NCBI GenBank assembly: GCA_963761775.1
Contig: CAVXIF010000012.1
Coordinates: forward strand, 62,001-126,000
Reading direction: 5' to 3'
Origin: Parerythrobacter_A sp963761775
Lineage (GTDB): Bacteria; Pseudomonadota; Alphaproteobacteria; Sphingomonadales; Sphingomonadaceae
Length of the DNA stretch: 64,000 nucleotides
Position numbers and translations under genes: made by a program. Position 1 is the stretch's first letter. Each line of letters begins with the position of its first letter. Below are positions 47,962 through 56,006 of this stretch, piece after piece. The notes under the pieces were generated by a model, which was not told the origin of the DNA, ran no database searches, and was given only the letters and a program-made list of their open reading frames with translations.

Positions 47962-49210
47962 ATGACCGTGCGCGAGATCAATTTCGACGGGATCGTCGGG
48001 CCAACGCATAATTATGCGGGCCTGAGCCTCGGCAATATCGCCAGCGCGCGCCATCGCGGCGACATTGCCTATCCGCGCGCCGCCGCGTTGCAGGGACTGG
48101 CGAAAATGCGGGGCAACATGGCGATGGGGTTGGCGCAGGGTTTCCTGCTGCCGCTGCCGCGCCCCAATTCGGCACTGCTTGCGGAACTGGCGGTCGACGC
48201 GCGGAACGATCCGGCATTGCTGGCGGCGGCGTGGTCTGCCAGCGCGATGTGGACTGCCAATGCTGCCACCGTCAGCCCCGCTGCCGACACCACCGACGGG
48301 CGGTGCCACCTCACGCCAGCCAACCTCGTCACCATGCTGCACCGTGCGCAGGAATGGCCCGACACCAGGGCGCAACTCGCCCTTGCCTTTGGCGATACCG
48401 ACCATTTCACCGTTCACGATGCCGTCCCGCCGACCTTTGGCGACGAAGGCGCGGCCAACCATATGCGGCTCTGCGAAGGGCATGGCACGGCAGGGAGTCG
48501 AGGTGTTCGTCTATGGCCGTCCGGGCGGCGCATTTCCTGCACGGCAGCACGAACAGGCCAGCCGCGCGGTTGCGCGCAAGCACGGCCTCGACCCGTCACG
48601 GTGCGTTTTCATCGAACAGAACCCCGCCGCAATCGAAGCGGGCGCATTCCACAATGACGTAGTCGCCGTAGCGAACGAACGGGTGTTGTTCGCGCATGAG
48701 CTGGCGTTCAGGGATGGCGACGACGCACTCAGACAAATCAGGGCGGCTTTCCCCGCGCTGGAAGTCGTGTCCGTGCCGGACAGCATGGTGCCGCTGGACC
48801 ATGCGATCGCGACCTATCTGTTCAATTCGCAGCTTGTGACATTGCCCGACGGCACCGTCCGGCTGATCGCCCCCAAAGAGGCGGATACCGATGCGATACG
48901 GCAATGGGCCGCCGCTTCACTGGGTCCGGATGCGGCGATAAACGACCTGCATTTCGTCGATGTGAAGCAGAGCATGGCCAATGGCGGCGGCCCTGCCTGC
49001 CTGCGCCTGCGCGTGGTAGCCGACCCGGCGCATGTCGACCCGCGCTTCCTGCTGGACGAGGCGAAGGCCAAGCTAATTGGCAAGATCATCGAGGCGCATT
49101 GGCCGACAAGCATCGCACCGTCCCAGATCGGGACCGCCGCGCTGACCGACACGGTGATTGCAGCCAGAACCGCGCTTCTGGACGCTCTAGACCTTCCGGA
49201 ATTGCGTTAA
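47962..49210 (+). CDS. astB: N-succinylarginine dihydrolase (frameshifted)
   Basis: Second AST enzyme, hydrolysing succinylarginine to succinylornithine, CO2 and ammonia. It opens with the conserved REINFDGIVGPTHNYAGLSLGN. Catalytic residues lie in FTVHDAVPP, FGDEGAANHMRL, the HNDVVAVAN segment, and the C-terminal nucleophile Cys in NGGGPACLRLR. One extra base near 48492 splits the frame: CEGHG then RQGVEVFVYGR. Total about 415 residues. Confidence 0.94.
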
Positions 49211-49304
49211 CGCTCTGGACGCGGTGACATGCCTGCGTAAACCTTGCTGCACCGGACAAGCAAAACCGACAACTGGGTGGCGCACGCGGGATTAAGGCTC
49301 GGGA

Positions 49305-49544
49305 ATGTTGCGAAAAATCGGCAGGCTGTTCGTAATCAAGTCCCGCCTTGAAGCATTCGTCATCATTTACGCGCTCGCGCTTGGCGCAACGGCGCGTGGC
49401 TCGGCCTATCTCGTCGAATATCCAGGCTGGGGCGGCAAGCTGTTGTTTCTTGCCACTACCGGAGCGGTGTTCCTCGCAGGGGGCAAAATCCTCGACTGCC
49501 TGCGCTATGAACGTGATGCGCGCGAAGCAGTGGTTGCGGACTGA
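49305..49544 (+). CDS. small membrane protein
   Basis: A 79-residue protein with two predicted helices (about residues 18-33 and 44-60), a basic N-terminus (MLRKIGRLFVIKSRLEAF) and an Arg/Glu-rich tail (CLRYERDAREAV). The pattern suggests both ends are cytosolic. It stands alone between astB and the non-coding tmRNA region. No family recognised. Confidence 0.65.
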   Translation: MLRKIGRLFVIKSRLEAFVIIYALALGATARGSAYLVEYPGWGGKLLFLATTGAVFLAGGKILDCLRYERDAREAVVAD

Positions 49545-49566
49545 GCTGAAGTTCACGACGACAAGT

Positions 49567-49825
49567 GCGGTTTCTGTCGTTAGCTACCCGAGCCATTATA
49601 AAGGCGGGAGAGCACAGTTGCGGACGCCTTCAGCCGAAGCATCGGTACACCAATCGAACAGGTGGGGGATTCTGTTGCCAGGCTCCCGCGCGTTTATCTG
49701 AAAGCCGGGGGAGGACCGTTCGTCGTGGCGCAAAGCGTCGCGCTTATCCAGATTAGAATCAAGTGGGGGTTTCTGTTGCTAGCTACCCCCGGAGCCCCGG
49801 TGTCCACTTCTGTTGCCCGGCGTGG
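49567..49825. repeat. four spaced hairpins with a shared 14-nt loop
   Basis: On the plus strand four loops begin at 49572, 49670, 49771 and 49808: TTCTGTCGTTAGCT, TTCTGTTGCCAGGC, TTCTGTTGCTAGCT and TTCTGTTGCCCGGC. Each is 14 bases and enclosed by pairing flanks: GGT/ACC, GGGA/TCCC, GGGGGT/ACCCCC and CCAC/GTGG. Stem sequences differ but still pair, while the loop stays nearly constant. The three left-hand copies are about 100 bp apart; the fourth follows after 37 bp. They lie in the 300-bp gap between a small membrane gene and tmRNA, downstream of tmRNA on the minus strand. They could be an RNA-protein binding array or structured DNA; no known family recognised. Confidence 0.75.
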
Positions 49826-49849
49826 CCCGGCCGCGCTTTAGCTTTGTAA

Positions 49850-50104
49850 GATCAGGCCGTTAGGCCGTCAGGTTACGCTGCGATTGCGAGTGCTTCGTTA
49901 TCGTTGGCACTTGTGGTTTGTGAACAGTTTCACGGGTTACTCAGCCCGGGCAAAAACAGCGCCTTTCAACACACGTCGATCCTGGTTCGGCCCCGTCATC
50001 GCCCCTTGGAACAAGGGCCGGTGGTGGAACCGCCGGGTACTGCCCCCGGGTCCGTTGTATCTATTGCGCGCAGCAATTTATCACCATAGCCCGCCGAAAC
50101 GGGC
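49850..50104 (-). ncRNA. ssrA: two-piece (permuted) alphaproteobacterial tmRNA
   Basis: Rescues stalled ribosomes by tagging proteins for proteolysis. On the minus strand the acceptor piece comes first and ends in CGGTTCCACCA at 50022 with encoded CCA. A 27-nt spacer with a CCCTTG/CAAGGG hairpin (49995-50021) follows, then the coding piece opening GGGGCCGAACCAGGATCGAC at 49994. GGGGCCG pairs with CGGTTCC over seven positions (two G-U), rebuilding the tRNA-like acceptor stem, and CCGGG/CCCGG forms the T arm. The tag frame 49908-49873 reads ANDNEALAIAA then TAA. The outer ends (50104 and about 49850) are estimates. Confidence 0.93.
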
Positions 50105-50110
50105 ATGCCC

Positions 50111-50138
50111 TATATAGCGGGGTTCACGTTAATGTGAA
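50111..50138 (-). promoter_or_regulatory. probable tmRNA promoter with palindromic overlap
   Basis: On the minus strand a -35 TTCACA (50138-50133) and a -10 TATATA (50116-50111) are 16 bp apart, placing the start near 50104, just before the acceptor piece. The -35 lies in an imperfect palindrome TTCACATTAACGTGAA, which could be an operator. Confidence 0.6.
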
Positions 50139-50151
50139 GTGAGCGCGTGAC

Positions 50152-50598
50152 CTACAGCCCGCTCTTCGCATTCGCGCGCCGCATTTCGTCGCGGATTTCG
50201 GCGAGCAGTTCGATTTCGGTCGGGCCTGCCGGTTCCTTAGGTTTGGCCGGCTCCTCGAACTGTGCGGTGACCTTTTTGGCATAGCGCACCAGCAGGAAGA
50301 TGATGAACGCCAGGATCAGGAAGTTGATCAGCACCGACACGAAGTTGCCCCAGGCGAACACGTTGAGTCCGGCAGCGCGCGCCGCCTCGAGCGACATCCC
50401 GGCGGTCGCTTCCCCGCCGCCCAGCACCACGAACTTGTCGCTGAAATCCAGTCCGCCGAACACCGCACCGACCAGCGGCATGATAAGGTCGTCCGTCATG
50501 CTGGCGACGATCAGCGCGAACGCCCCGCCGATGATGACCGCCACGGCCAGCTCCATGACATTGCCCTTGGCGATGAATTCCTTAAAATCCGCGATCAT
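50152..50598 (-). CDS. mscL: large-conductance mechanosensitive channel
   Basis: Pressure-relief channel of the inner membrane, 148 residues. N-terminal amphipathic helix and first pore helix: FKEFIAKGNVMELAVAVIIGGAF, then VASMTDDLIMPLVG; second helix VSVLINFLILAFIIFLLVRYAKK, and a charged cytosolic tail with LLAEIRDEM. A 25-residue periplasmic insert (about 50-75) is typical of the alphaproteobacterial type. The start at 50596-50598 fits the family. It lies immediately upstream of tmRNA on the same strand. Confidence 0.95.
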   Translation of the reverse strand: MIADFKEFIAKGNVMELAVAVIIGGAFALIVASMTDDLIMPLVGAVFGGLDFSDKFVVLGGGEATAGMSLEAARAAGLNVFAWGNFVSVLINFLILAFIIFLLVRYAKKVTAQFEEPAKPKEPAGPTEIELLAEIRDEMRRANAKSGL

Positions 50599-50734
50599 CG
50601 TAGTTTCCCCCCCGGTTAATTTAGGCGGCGTGGATTCTACGGAACGCTGACGGTGTGTGCAAGACTTGCCACTGCGCCGGGAAACGCTATTCCGTCCGGC
50701 AGTATCTTCGAGCCGCCGTGATAGGACAGATTCC

Positions 50735-51340
50735 ATGCCGATTCCCCGCTTCGCCCGCCCGTTGGCACTCGTACTCATCTCGCTATCGCTGGCGGCTTGC
50801 GGCATCAATTCGGTGCCGACGGCGGAGGAGAATGCCAAGGCGAAGTGGGCCGATGTCGAGGCACAGTTCCAGCGGCGCGCGAACCTCATCCCGAATCTGG
50901 CCGAAGTGGCACAGAGCGCGGCGGCGTCCGAACGCGCGATCCTGACAGAAGTAACCGAGGCACGGGCGCGGGCTACGGCAGTGAATGTCGATGCGTCCGA
51001 CTTGGGCGATGCCACGAAAATGGCCGAATTTTCTGCGGCGCAGTCGCAGGTTGGCGCGGGCCTTGGCCGCTTGCTGGCCAGCTTCGAAGCCTATCCCGAT
51101 ATCAAATCGAACCAGAACTTCCTGACGTTGCAAAGCCAGCTCGAAGGCACCGAAAACCGCATCGCGGTCGCCTTGCGCGATTACAACGAGGCTGTACGCG
51201 AATATAACACGACGATCCGCACCTTCCCCGACACTATCGGTGCCAACATTATTCACGGTGCCGAGCCGCTTGTTCCTTACGAAGCAACCAGCGAAGGCGC
51301 GGAAAACGCACCTGTGCTCGACCTGTCGCCGGACAGCTAG
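50735..51340 (+). CDS. lemA: LemA family lipoprotein
   Basis: A 201-residue LemA protein: lipoprotein signal (ALVLISLSLAAC), then a long helical bundle containing WADVEAQFQRRANLIPNLAEVA and FLTLQSQLEGTENRIAVALRDYNEAVREYNTTIRTFP-type motifs (LEGTENRIAVALRDYN). The C-terminal extension is acidic. It precedes two TPM-domain genes, a common gene pairing. Function is uncertain. Confidence 0.93.
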   Translation: MPIPRFARPLALVLISLSLAACGINSVPTAEENAKAKWADVEAQFQRRANLIPNLAEVAQSAAASERAILTEVTEARARATAVNVDASDLGDATKMAEFSAAQSQVGAGLGRLLASFEAYPDIKSNQNFLTLQSQLEGTENRIAVALRDYNEAVREYNTTIRTFPDTIGANIIHGAEPLVPYEATSEGAENAPVLDLSPDS

Positions 51341-51348
51341 GCCGAACG

Positions 51349-52233
51349 ATGCGCCATTTCTTTAGGCGCAGGTTTGAACGACGCGTTAGTGCGCTGTTGC
51401 CATATGCCTGCACCTTTTTACTGCTGCTGCTGGCCCTGCCCGCGCAAGCGCAGGACTTCCCCGAACTGACGGGGCGAGTGGTCGACGCTGCTGATATCCT
51501 GCCGCCCGACACCGAGGTCGCGCTGACGGCGAAGCTGGCAGCGCTGGAAACGCAATCGCAGCGGCAGCTGGTGGTCGCGACGGTGCCCGATCTGGAAGAC
51601 TACGACATCGCCGATTATGGCTATCGGCTGGGCCGCGCCTGGGAGCTAGGCGATGCCGAGCGGGATGACGGCCTATTGCTGCTGGTCGCGCCCAATGACC
51701 GGAAGGTTCGGATCGAGGTGGGCTACGGGCTGGAAGGTATCGTCACCGATGCGCTGTCCTCCGTCATCATCCAGCAGGCCATCCTGCCCCGTTTCCGCGA
51801 TGGCGACATGCCGGGCGGCGTGGTGGCCGGTGCCGATGCGCTGATCGCGCAGCTTCAACTGCCCGAAGACGAGGCGCGGCAGGTGGCAAGCGGCGCGACG
51901 CAGCAGCGCGCGCGCGACGGCGCGACTCCGGTCGGGGTCGTCGGGTGGTTCGTCGCGCTGGTGTTTTTCTTCTTCGTGCTGCCAGCGATGTTCGGTGGGA
52001 AGCGCAAGCGGCGCTATCGCGGCAAAGGCCGGGGTCGCGGCGGGCTGACCGGTGCAGGCACTGTCGGCGACATTATCCTGTGGGAGCTTGGATCGGCGGT
52101 CGTGCGTGGCGCGCTGTCCGGCGGCGGCGGCGGCGGTAGCAGCGGCGGGTTCGGCAGCGGTGGTTTTGGTGGTGGCGGCTTCTCCGGTGGCGGCGGCAGC
52201 TTCGGCGGTGGCGGCGCGTCCGGTGGCTGGTAA
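51349..52233 (+). CDS. TPM domain membrane protein with Gly-rich tail
   Basis: A 294-residue YgcG-type protein. Signal peptide (LLLLLALPAQAQ), a TPM domain (about residues 35-175: GRVVDAADILPPD, ATVPDLEDYDIADYGYRLGRAWELG, DDGLLLLVAPNDRKVRIEVGYGLEG), one transmembrane helix (about 195-212), and a tail of Gly and Ser with a few Phe (about 250-292). Family members may act on proteins or phospho-groups at the membrane; the role here is unknown. It is 8 bp from lemA and transcribed together. Confidence 0.9.
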   Translation: MRHFFRRRFERRVSALLPYACTFLLLLLALPAQAQDFPELTGRVVDAADILPPDTEVALTAKLAALETQSQRQLVVATVPDLEDYDIADYGYRLGRAWELGDAERDDGLLLLVAPNDRKVRIEVGYGLEGIVTDALSSVIIQQAILPRFRDGDMPGGVVAGADALIAQLQLPEDEARQVASGATQQRARDGATPVGVVGWFVALVFFFFVLPAMFGGKRKRRYRGKGRGRGGLTGAGTVGDIILWELGSAVVRGALSGGGGGGSSGGFGSGGFGGGGFSGGGGSFGGGGASGGW

Positions 52234-52251
52234 TCGGGGGGAGCTGGCGAC

Positions 52252-52929
52252 ATGGCACGATATCTGAACGCGGACGGCCACCGGATCGTCACAGAAGCGG
52301 TCGCCGCAGCGGAACTGACGACGGCGGGCGAAATCGTGACCGTGCTGGCCGACCGGTCGGACGGCTATAGCGATGTCGTGCTGGTCTGGTCGGCGGCGGC
52401 GGCATTTCTGGCCATGTCGCTCGTCAGCCTGTTCCCCGCGCCTGTTCTGCGCATGCTTGAAACCCTGCGCGGTGGCTGGGCGCAGGACTGGACCACCGGC
52501 GAAGCAATGGCGGTAGTGGTGTCGGTAGGTGCCGTCGTGTTCCTGTTCGCCTGGCTGCTGTTCTCGCTCGACGCCTTGCGCTTCCGCCTGCTGCCCCGCC
52601 CGGTCCGCACCGCACGCGTACGCAAGCAGGCGATCAAGCATTTCAAAGTCGGCGCGGAACGGCGCACGCACGGACGCACCGGCGTGCTGATCTATCTTTC
52701 CATGCGCGAACACCGCGCCGAAATCGTGGCGGACGAACCCATCGCGGTTAAGGTGGATGCGGCGGTGTGGGGCGAAGCAATGGCGGACATGCTGGTGGAA
52801 ATCCGGCAGGGTCGCATCGCCGAAGGGCTGGCGGCGGGCGTCGCCGATGTCGGCGTGGTGCTGGCCGAACACTTCCCGCGCGCCGAGGATGACGAGAACG
52901 AGTTGCCCGACCGCCTCATCGAAGTCTAA
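52252..52929 (+). CDS. TPM domain membrane protein, second type
   Basis: A 225-residue protein with an N-terminal soluble region (VTEAVAAAELTTAGEIVTVLADRS), two transmembrane helices (about 42-62 and 86-107), and a C-terminal TPM-related segment (AIKHFKVGAERRTHGRTGVLIYLSMREHRAEIVAD). This split arrangement matches TPM proteins that sit next to YgcG-like ones. It is 18 bp downstream of the first TPM gene, in the same unit. Confidence 0.85.
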   Translation: MARYLNADGHRIVTEAVAAAELTTAGEIVTVLADRSDGYSDVVLVWSAAAAFLAMSLVSLFPAPVLRMLETLRGGWAQDWTTGEAMAVVVSVGAVVFLFAWLLFSLDALRFRLLPRPVRTARVRKQAIKHFKVGAERRTHGRTGVLIYLSMREHRAEIVADEPIAVKVDAAVWGEAMADMLVEIRQGRIAEGLAAGVADVGVVLAEHFPRAEDDENELPDRLIEV

Positions 52930-52980
52930 CGCGGTACCGGCGACCGGAAATACAGGTCAGCGAAACGGGGATACGGGGCG

Positions 52981-53538
52981 ATGAGCAGACAGGACGGCGA
53001 ACTGCCCGAAGAGGTGATGTGGGCAGGCGACTACATCACCGCGAAACGGCGCGGAAAATGGGAATATGCGGGCCGCCCGCGCGGCATCCGCGCCGCGGCG
53101 ATACTGGCGAAGGACGAGGATGGCCGCCTGATCCTCGTTTCCCAATACCGCGTACCGCTGGGGCGCGAAAGCCTCGAGATACCTGCCGGTCTGGTCGGTG
53201 ACGGGGCGGGCGAGGAAGGCGAGGATGCAACCGCCGCCGCCCGCCGCGAGCTTGAGGAAGAAACCGGCTATCGCGCCGAAACGATGGAGGTGCTGGGCGA
53301 TTTCTATTCCAGCCCTGGCATGGTCAGCGAAAGCTTCACGCTGCTGCGCGCGCGTGGCCTAACGCGGGTCGGGCCGGGCGGCGGGACGGAAGGCGAGGAC
53401 ATTACCGTCCATCATGTCGACCCCGCGCACCTGCCCCAGTTCGTCGCCGCGTGGCGCGCGAAAGGCAATGCGGTGGATGTGCGGATCGCCATGCTGATGA
53501 CGGCGGAATTCATGAAAGGAACCGGGCATGACGGATAG
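52981..53538 (+). CDS. NUDIX hydrolase (ADP-ribose pyrophosphatase-like)
   Basis: A 185-residue NUDIX protein cleaving nucleoside diphosphates linked to X. The Nudix box is intact: an Ala/Gly run then AARRELEEETGYRAE (REx2EE), preceded by IPAGLVGDGAG and RIILVSQYR-like LILVSQYRVPLGRESLEIPAG. This layout is that of ADP-ribose/ADP-sugar pyrophosphatases. Its end overlaps the next SDR gene by 11 bp. Confidence 0.9.
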   Translation: MSRQDGELPEEVMWAGDYITAKRRGKWEYAGRPRGIRAAAILAKDEDGRLILVSQYRVPLGRESLEIPAGLVGDGAGEEGEDATAAARRELEEETGYRAETMEVLGDFYSSPGMVSESFTLLRARGLTRVGPGGGTEGEDITVHHVDPAHLPQFVAAWRAKGNAVDVRIAMLMTAEFMKGTGHDG

Positions 53539-54313
53539 AACGGGACGCGTTGCAGGCAAGCTGGCGCTGGTTACAGGCGCGGCGCAGGGTCTGGGTGCGG
53601 CCCACGCCAAGCTGTTGGCGCGCGAGGGTGCGCGCGTGCTGTGTACCGACCTCAACGGGCACGGCGCAGGCACGACAGCGAAATGGATCAACGAGAATAT
53701 CGGCCTCGATACCGCTTTCGCCATCGCGCATGACGTGACGAAGCCCGACGACTGGGACGCCGCCATCGCCACCGCGCGCGACCAGATGGGCGGCCTGAAC
53801 GTGCTGGTCAACAATGCCGGGATCGGCGTTCCCGGCAATATCGAAACATGCGATTTCGCCGACTGGCAGAAGTGCTTTTCAGTCAATGTCGACAGCATTT
53901 TCCACGGTGTGCAAAAGGCGCTGCCGCTGATGCGCGACCATGCCCCCGGCTCTATCGTCAACATTTCCAGCATCGCCGGACTGATCGCCAGCGATACCAT
54001 GCCGGCCTACAATGCCAGCAAGGCGGCGGTGTGGATGCTGTCCAAATCCATCGCGCTCTATTGCGCGAAGCACGACATGGGTATCCGCTGCAATTCGGTG
54101 CATCCTACCTTCGTCGATACGCCGATCCTGGACGGCATCGGACCGGGCATGGATCGAGATGTGCTGGTCGGGAAACTGGCCCGGCAAATCCCGCTTAAGA
54201 CCATCGGCGAGCCTGACGACATCGCCAATGCCGTCCTTTATCTCGCCAGCGACGAAAGCCGGTTCATGACCGGTGCGGAGCTGAAGCTGGATGGCGGTAT
54301 CTCGGCGATGTGA
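53528..54313 (+). CDS. SDR family oxidoreductase (glucose/hydroxysteroid dehydrogenase-like)
   Basis: A 261-residue classical SDR with NAD(P)-binding VTGAAQGLGAAHA, NNAGIGV, catalytic Ser in NISSIAGLI, and Tyr-Lys in PAYNASKAAV; the C-terminus reads MTGAELKLDGG. Substrate not predictable. It overlaps the NUDIX gene, so they are co-translated. Confidence 0.9.
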   Translation: MTDRTGRVAGKLALVTGAAQGLGAAHAKLLAREGARVLCTDLNGHGAGTTAKWINENIGLDTAFAIAHDVTKPDDWDAAIATARDQMGGLNVLVNNAGIGVPGNIETCDFADWQKCFSVNVDSIFHGVQKALPLMRDHAPGSIVNISSIAGLIASDTMPAYNASKAAVWMLSKSIALYCAKHDMGIRCNSVHPTFVDTPILDGIGPGMDRDVLVGKLARQIPLKTIGEPDDIANAVLYLASDESRFMTGAELKLDGGISAM

Positions 54314-54347
54314 CGCTGCCTCCCTGCTCTCCGGGCCAAATCACCGC

Positions 54348-54531
54348 TCAATCGGCGATCAGCGCGATAACGGCGTAGACGATGGCGGCAGTGCCGAGGC
54401 TGGCGATGGCTCCGGCGACGAAGGCCAGCCGGATCCACAGCGCATCGACGCCGGTGGCGCGCGACAGGTTGCTGCACACGCCCCACAAGTTTACCATCGG
54501 GGCGGACGGACGATTTTACCGGGGCGGTCAT
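54348..54531 (-). CDS. PspC domain protein (frameshifted)
   Basis: About 60 residues after removing one base gain near 54474. TAPVKSSVRPDGKLVG continues as VCSNLSRATGVDALWIRLAF and a hydrophobic tail (IASLGTAAIVYAVIALIAD), which is the PspC fold: a short regulator-like motif plus one transmembrane helix. Family members act in the phage shock response. The ATG overlaps the preceding small gene (ATGA). The indel resembles those in neighbouring essential genes. Confidence 0.75.
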
Positions 54532-54660
54532 ATCATCATACCTGCATGCGTTGCGGAGGGTGTTGCGGGCGCAATCGCAACGGCGAAACACGAAGGCCGA
54601 AATGGCGAGCGAGGATGCAGCGGCGAAGACGCTGCGGCTGATGGTTTCGTATGTGAACAT
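54528..54660 (-). CDS. small exported peptide coupled to pspC (frameshifted)
   Basis: About 43 residues after correcting one base gain near 54586: MFTYETISRSVFAAASSLAISAFVF then AVAIAPATPSATHAGMMI. The hydrophobic core and the Ala-x-Ala-like site suggest a secreted or membrane peptide. Its stop overlaps the pspC ATG. No family recognised. Confidence 0.5.
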
Positions 54661-54842
54661 GGTTTGGTCTCCTGTTTCGGGTCTGTCGTGCCGGGGTTCT
54701 TTTCCGGCCGATACCGACGGGTATGTCGATACCGGATACTTTGCAGAGGGCGTGCCAGTTTTGCGAAAAGCGCGGAGATGTGAGGTTTTAAGTTCCCCAG
54801 CATCGTTCGTCGCACAAGACATGGAGCAAGAGTTGGTTATTT

Positions 54843-54859
54843 TTGCCAACTGTTGGCAA
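54843..54859. promoter_or_regulatory. perfect 17-bp palindrome upstream of recF
   Basis: TTGCCAAC-T-GTTGGCAA is a perfect inverted repeat with a one-base centre in the 263-bp gap between the small peptide gene and recF. It looks like a dimeric regulator site; which regulator binds it cannot be said. Confidence 0.45.
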
Positions 54860-54923
54860 CCGGCGTCCGTGGTCAAGATGCTGGCCCCTTCCGCCCGCGC
54901 GTCCTAGACCCGTCCCTCTCATC

Positions 54924-56006
54924 ATGCTCGACCGCATTACCCTTTCCCAGTTCCGCAATCATGCCGAAACCGCGCTGGACAATACGGCGCGGTTCAACCT
55001 GCTGGTGGGCGAGAACGGATCGGGAAAGACAAATGTACTGGAGGCGCTGTCGCTGTTGGCACCGGGTCGAGGCCTGCGCCGTGCCGCGCTGACGGACATG
55101 GTGCGCGCCGACGGTCCGGGCGGGTTCAGCATCGGCGCATCGCTGGCACCGGGCGATGGTGGCGCGCCGGTACGGTTGGGCACTTTCGTGCAGGATACGC
55201 AGCCCGGCCGTCGCCGTGTACGGATCAACAGCGCGGACAGCAGCGCGGTGCAGCTTGGCGAATGGCTTTCCATCGGCTGGCTGACGCCTGCGATGGATCG
55301 CCTGTTCGCCGACGGGGCGAGCGGGCGGCGGCGGTTCGTTGACCGGCTGGCGCTGGCGTTCGACCCCGCCCATGCCGGGTACGCGACGCGCTATGACAAC
55401 GCGTTGCGTGAACGGAACCGCCTGCTGGGCGCGGACCATAGGCCCGAACCGGCGTGGTTCGACGCCATCGAACGCGAAGTGGCGACACATGGCGCGGCGC
55501 TGTCGAACAGCCGCGCGCGAACGGTTGTCGCGCTGTCCGAAACGCTGGCGGCCCTGCCCGATGCGCCATTTGCGCGTCCGGCGCTGGATTACCGACCCGG
55601 CGGTCCGTCCGATCCCGACACGCTGGCAAGTGCTTTGCGCGAAGGGCGCAGGCGCGACCGGGCGGCGGGGCGGACATTGACCGGACCGCATCGCGACGAG
55701 CTGGCAGTCACGCTGGCGGCAAAGGACATGCCCGCCGCGCAATGTTCCACCGGCGAGCAGAAGGCGATGCTGATCGCCATCGTGCTGGCCCATGCCGCAC
55801 GCGCCGCCGACGACAGGCCTAGCCTGCTGCTGCTGGATGAAGTCGCCGCGCATCTCGACCCGCTACGCCGCGCGGCGCTGTTCGACCGCCTGCGCGATAT
55901 CGGCGCGCAGATCTGGCTGACCGGAACCGAACGCGCGCCTTTTGCCGAAATCGAAAGCGAGGCGGCAATCTGGCGCGTGGACGGCGGAACGCTTACCCGG
56001 CTTTAA
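54924..56006 (+). CDS. recF: DNA replication/repair protein RecF
   Basis: SMC-like ATPase loading RecA at gaps with RecO and RecR. 360 residues: MLDRITLSQFRNHAET, Walker A LVGENGSGKTNVLEALSLLAPGRGLR, signature region STGEQKAMLIAIVLAHA and Walker B LLLLDEVAAHLDP. The ATG at 54924 matches the family start; the upstream in-frame extension is rejected. It is not next to dnaA/dnaN/gyrB here. Confidence 0.94.
   Translation: MLDRITLSQFRNHAETALDNTARFNLLVGENGSGKTNVLEALSLLAPGRGLRRAALTDMVRADGPGGFSIGASLAPGDGGAPVRLGTFVQDTQPGRRRVRINSADSSAVQLGEWLSIGWLTPAMDRLFADGASGRRRFVDRLALAFDPAHAGYATRYDNALRERNRLLGADHRPEPAWFDAIEREVATHGAALSNSRARTVVALSETLAALPDAPFARPALDYRPGGPSDPDTLASALREGRRRDRAAGRTLTGPHRDELAVTLAAKDMPAAQCSTGEQKAMLIAIVLAHAARAADDRPSLLLLDEVAAHLDPLRRAALFDRLRDIGAQIWLTGTERAPFAEIESEAAIWRVDGGTLTRL

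Noticed and set aside
49567..49825. Hairpin array read as integron attC sites or an attachment-site duplication by an island in tmRNA
   Set aside because: The units lack the R box and core sequence of attC, there is no integrase gene nearby, and copies differ in the stems rather than being direct repeats.
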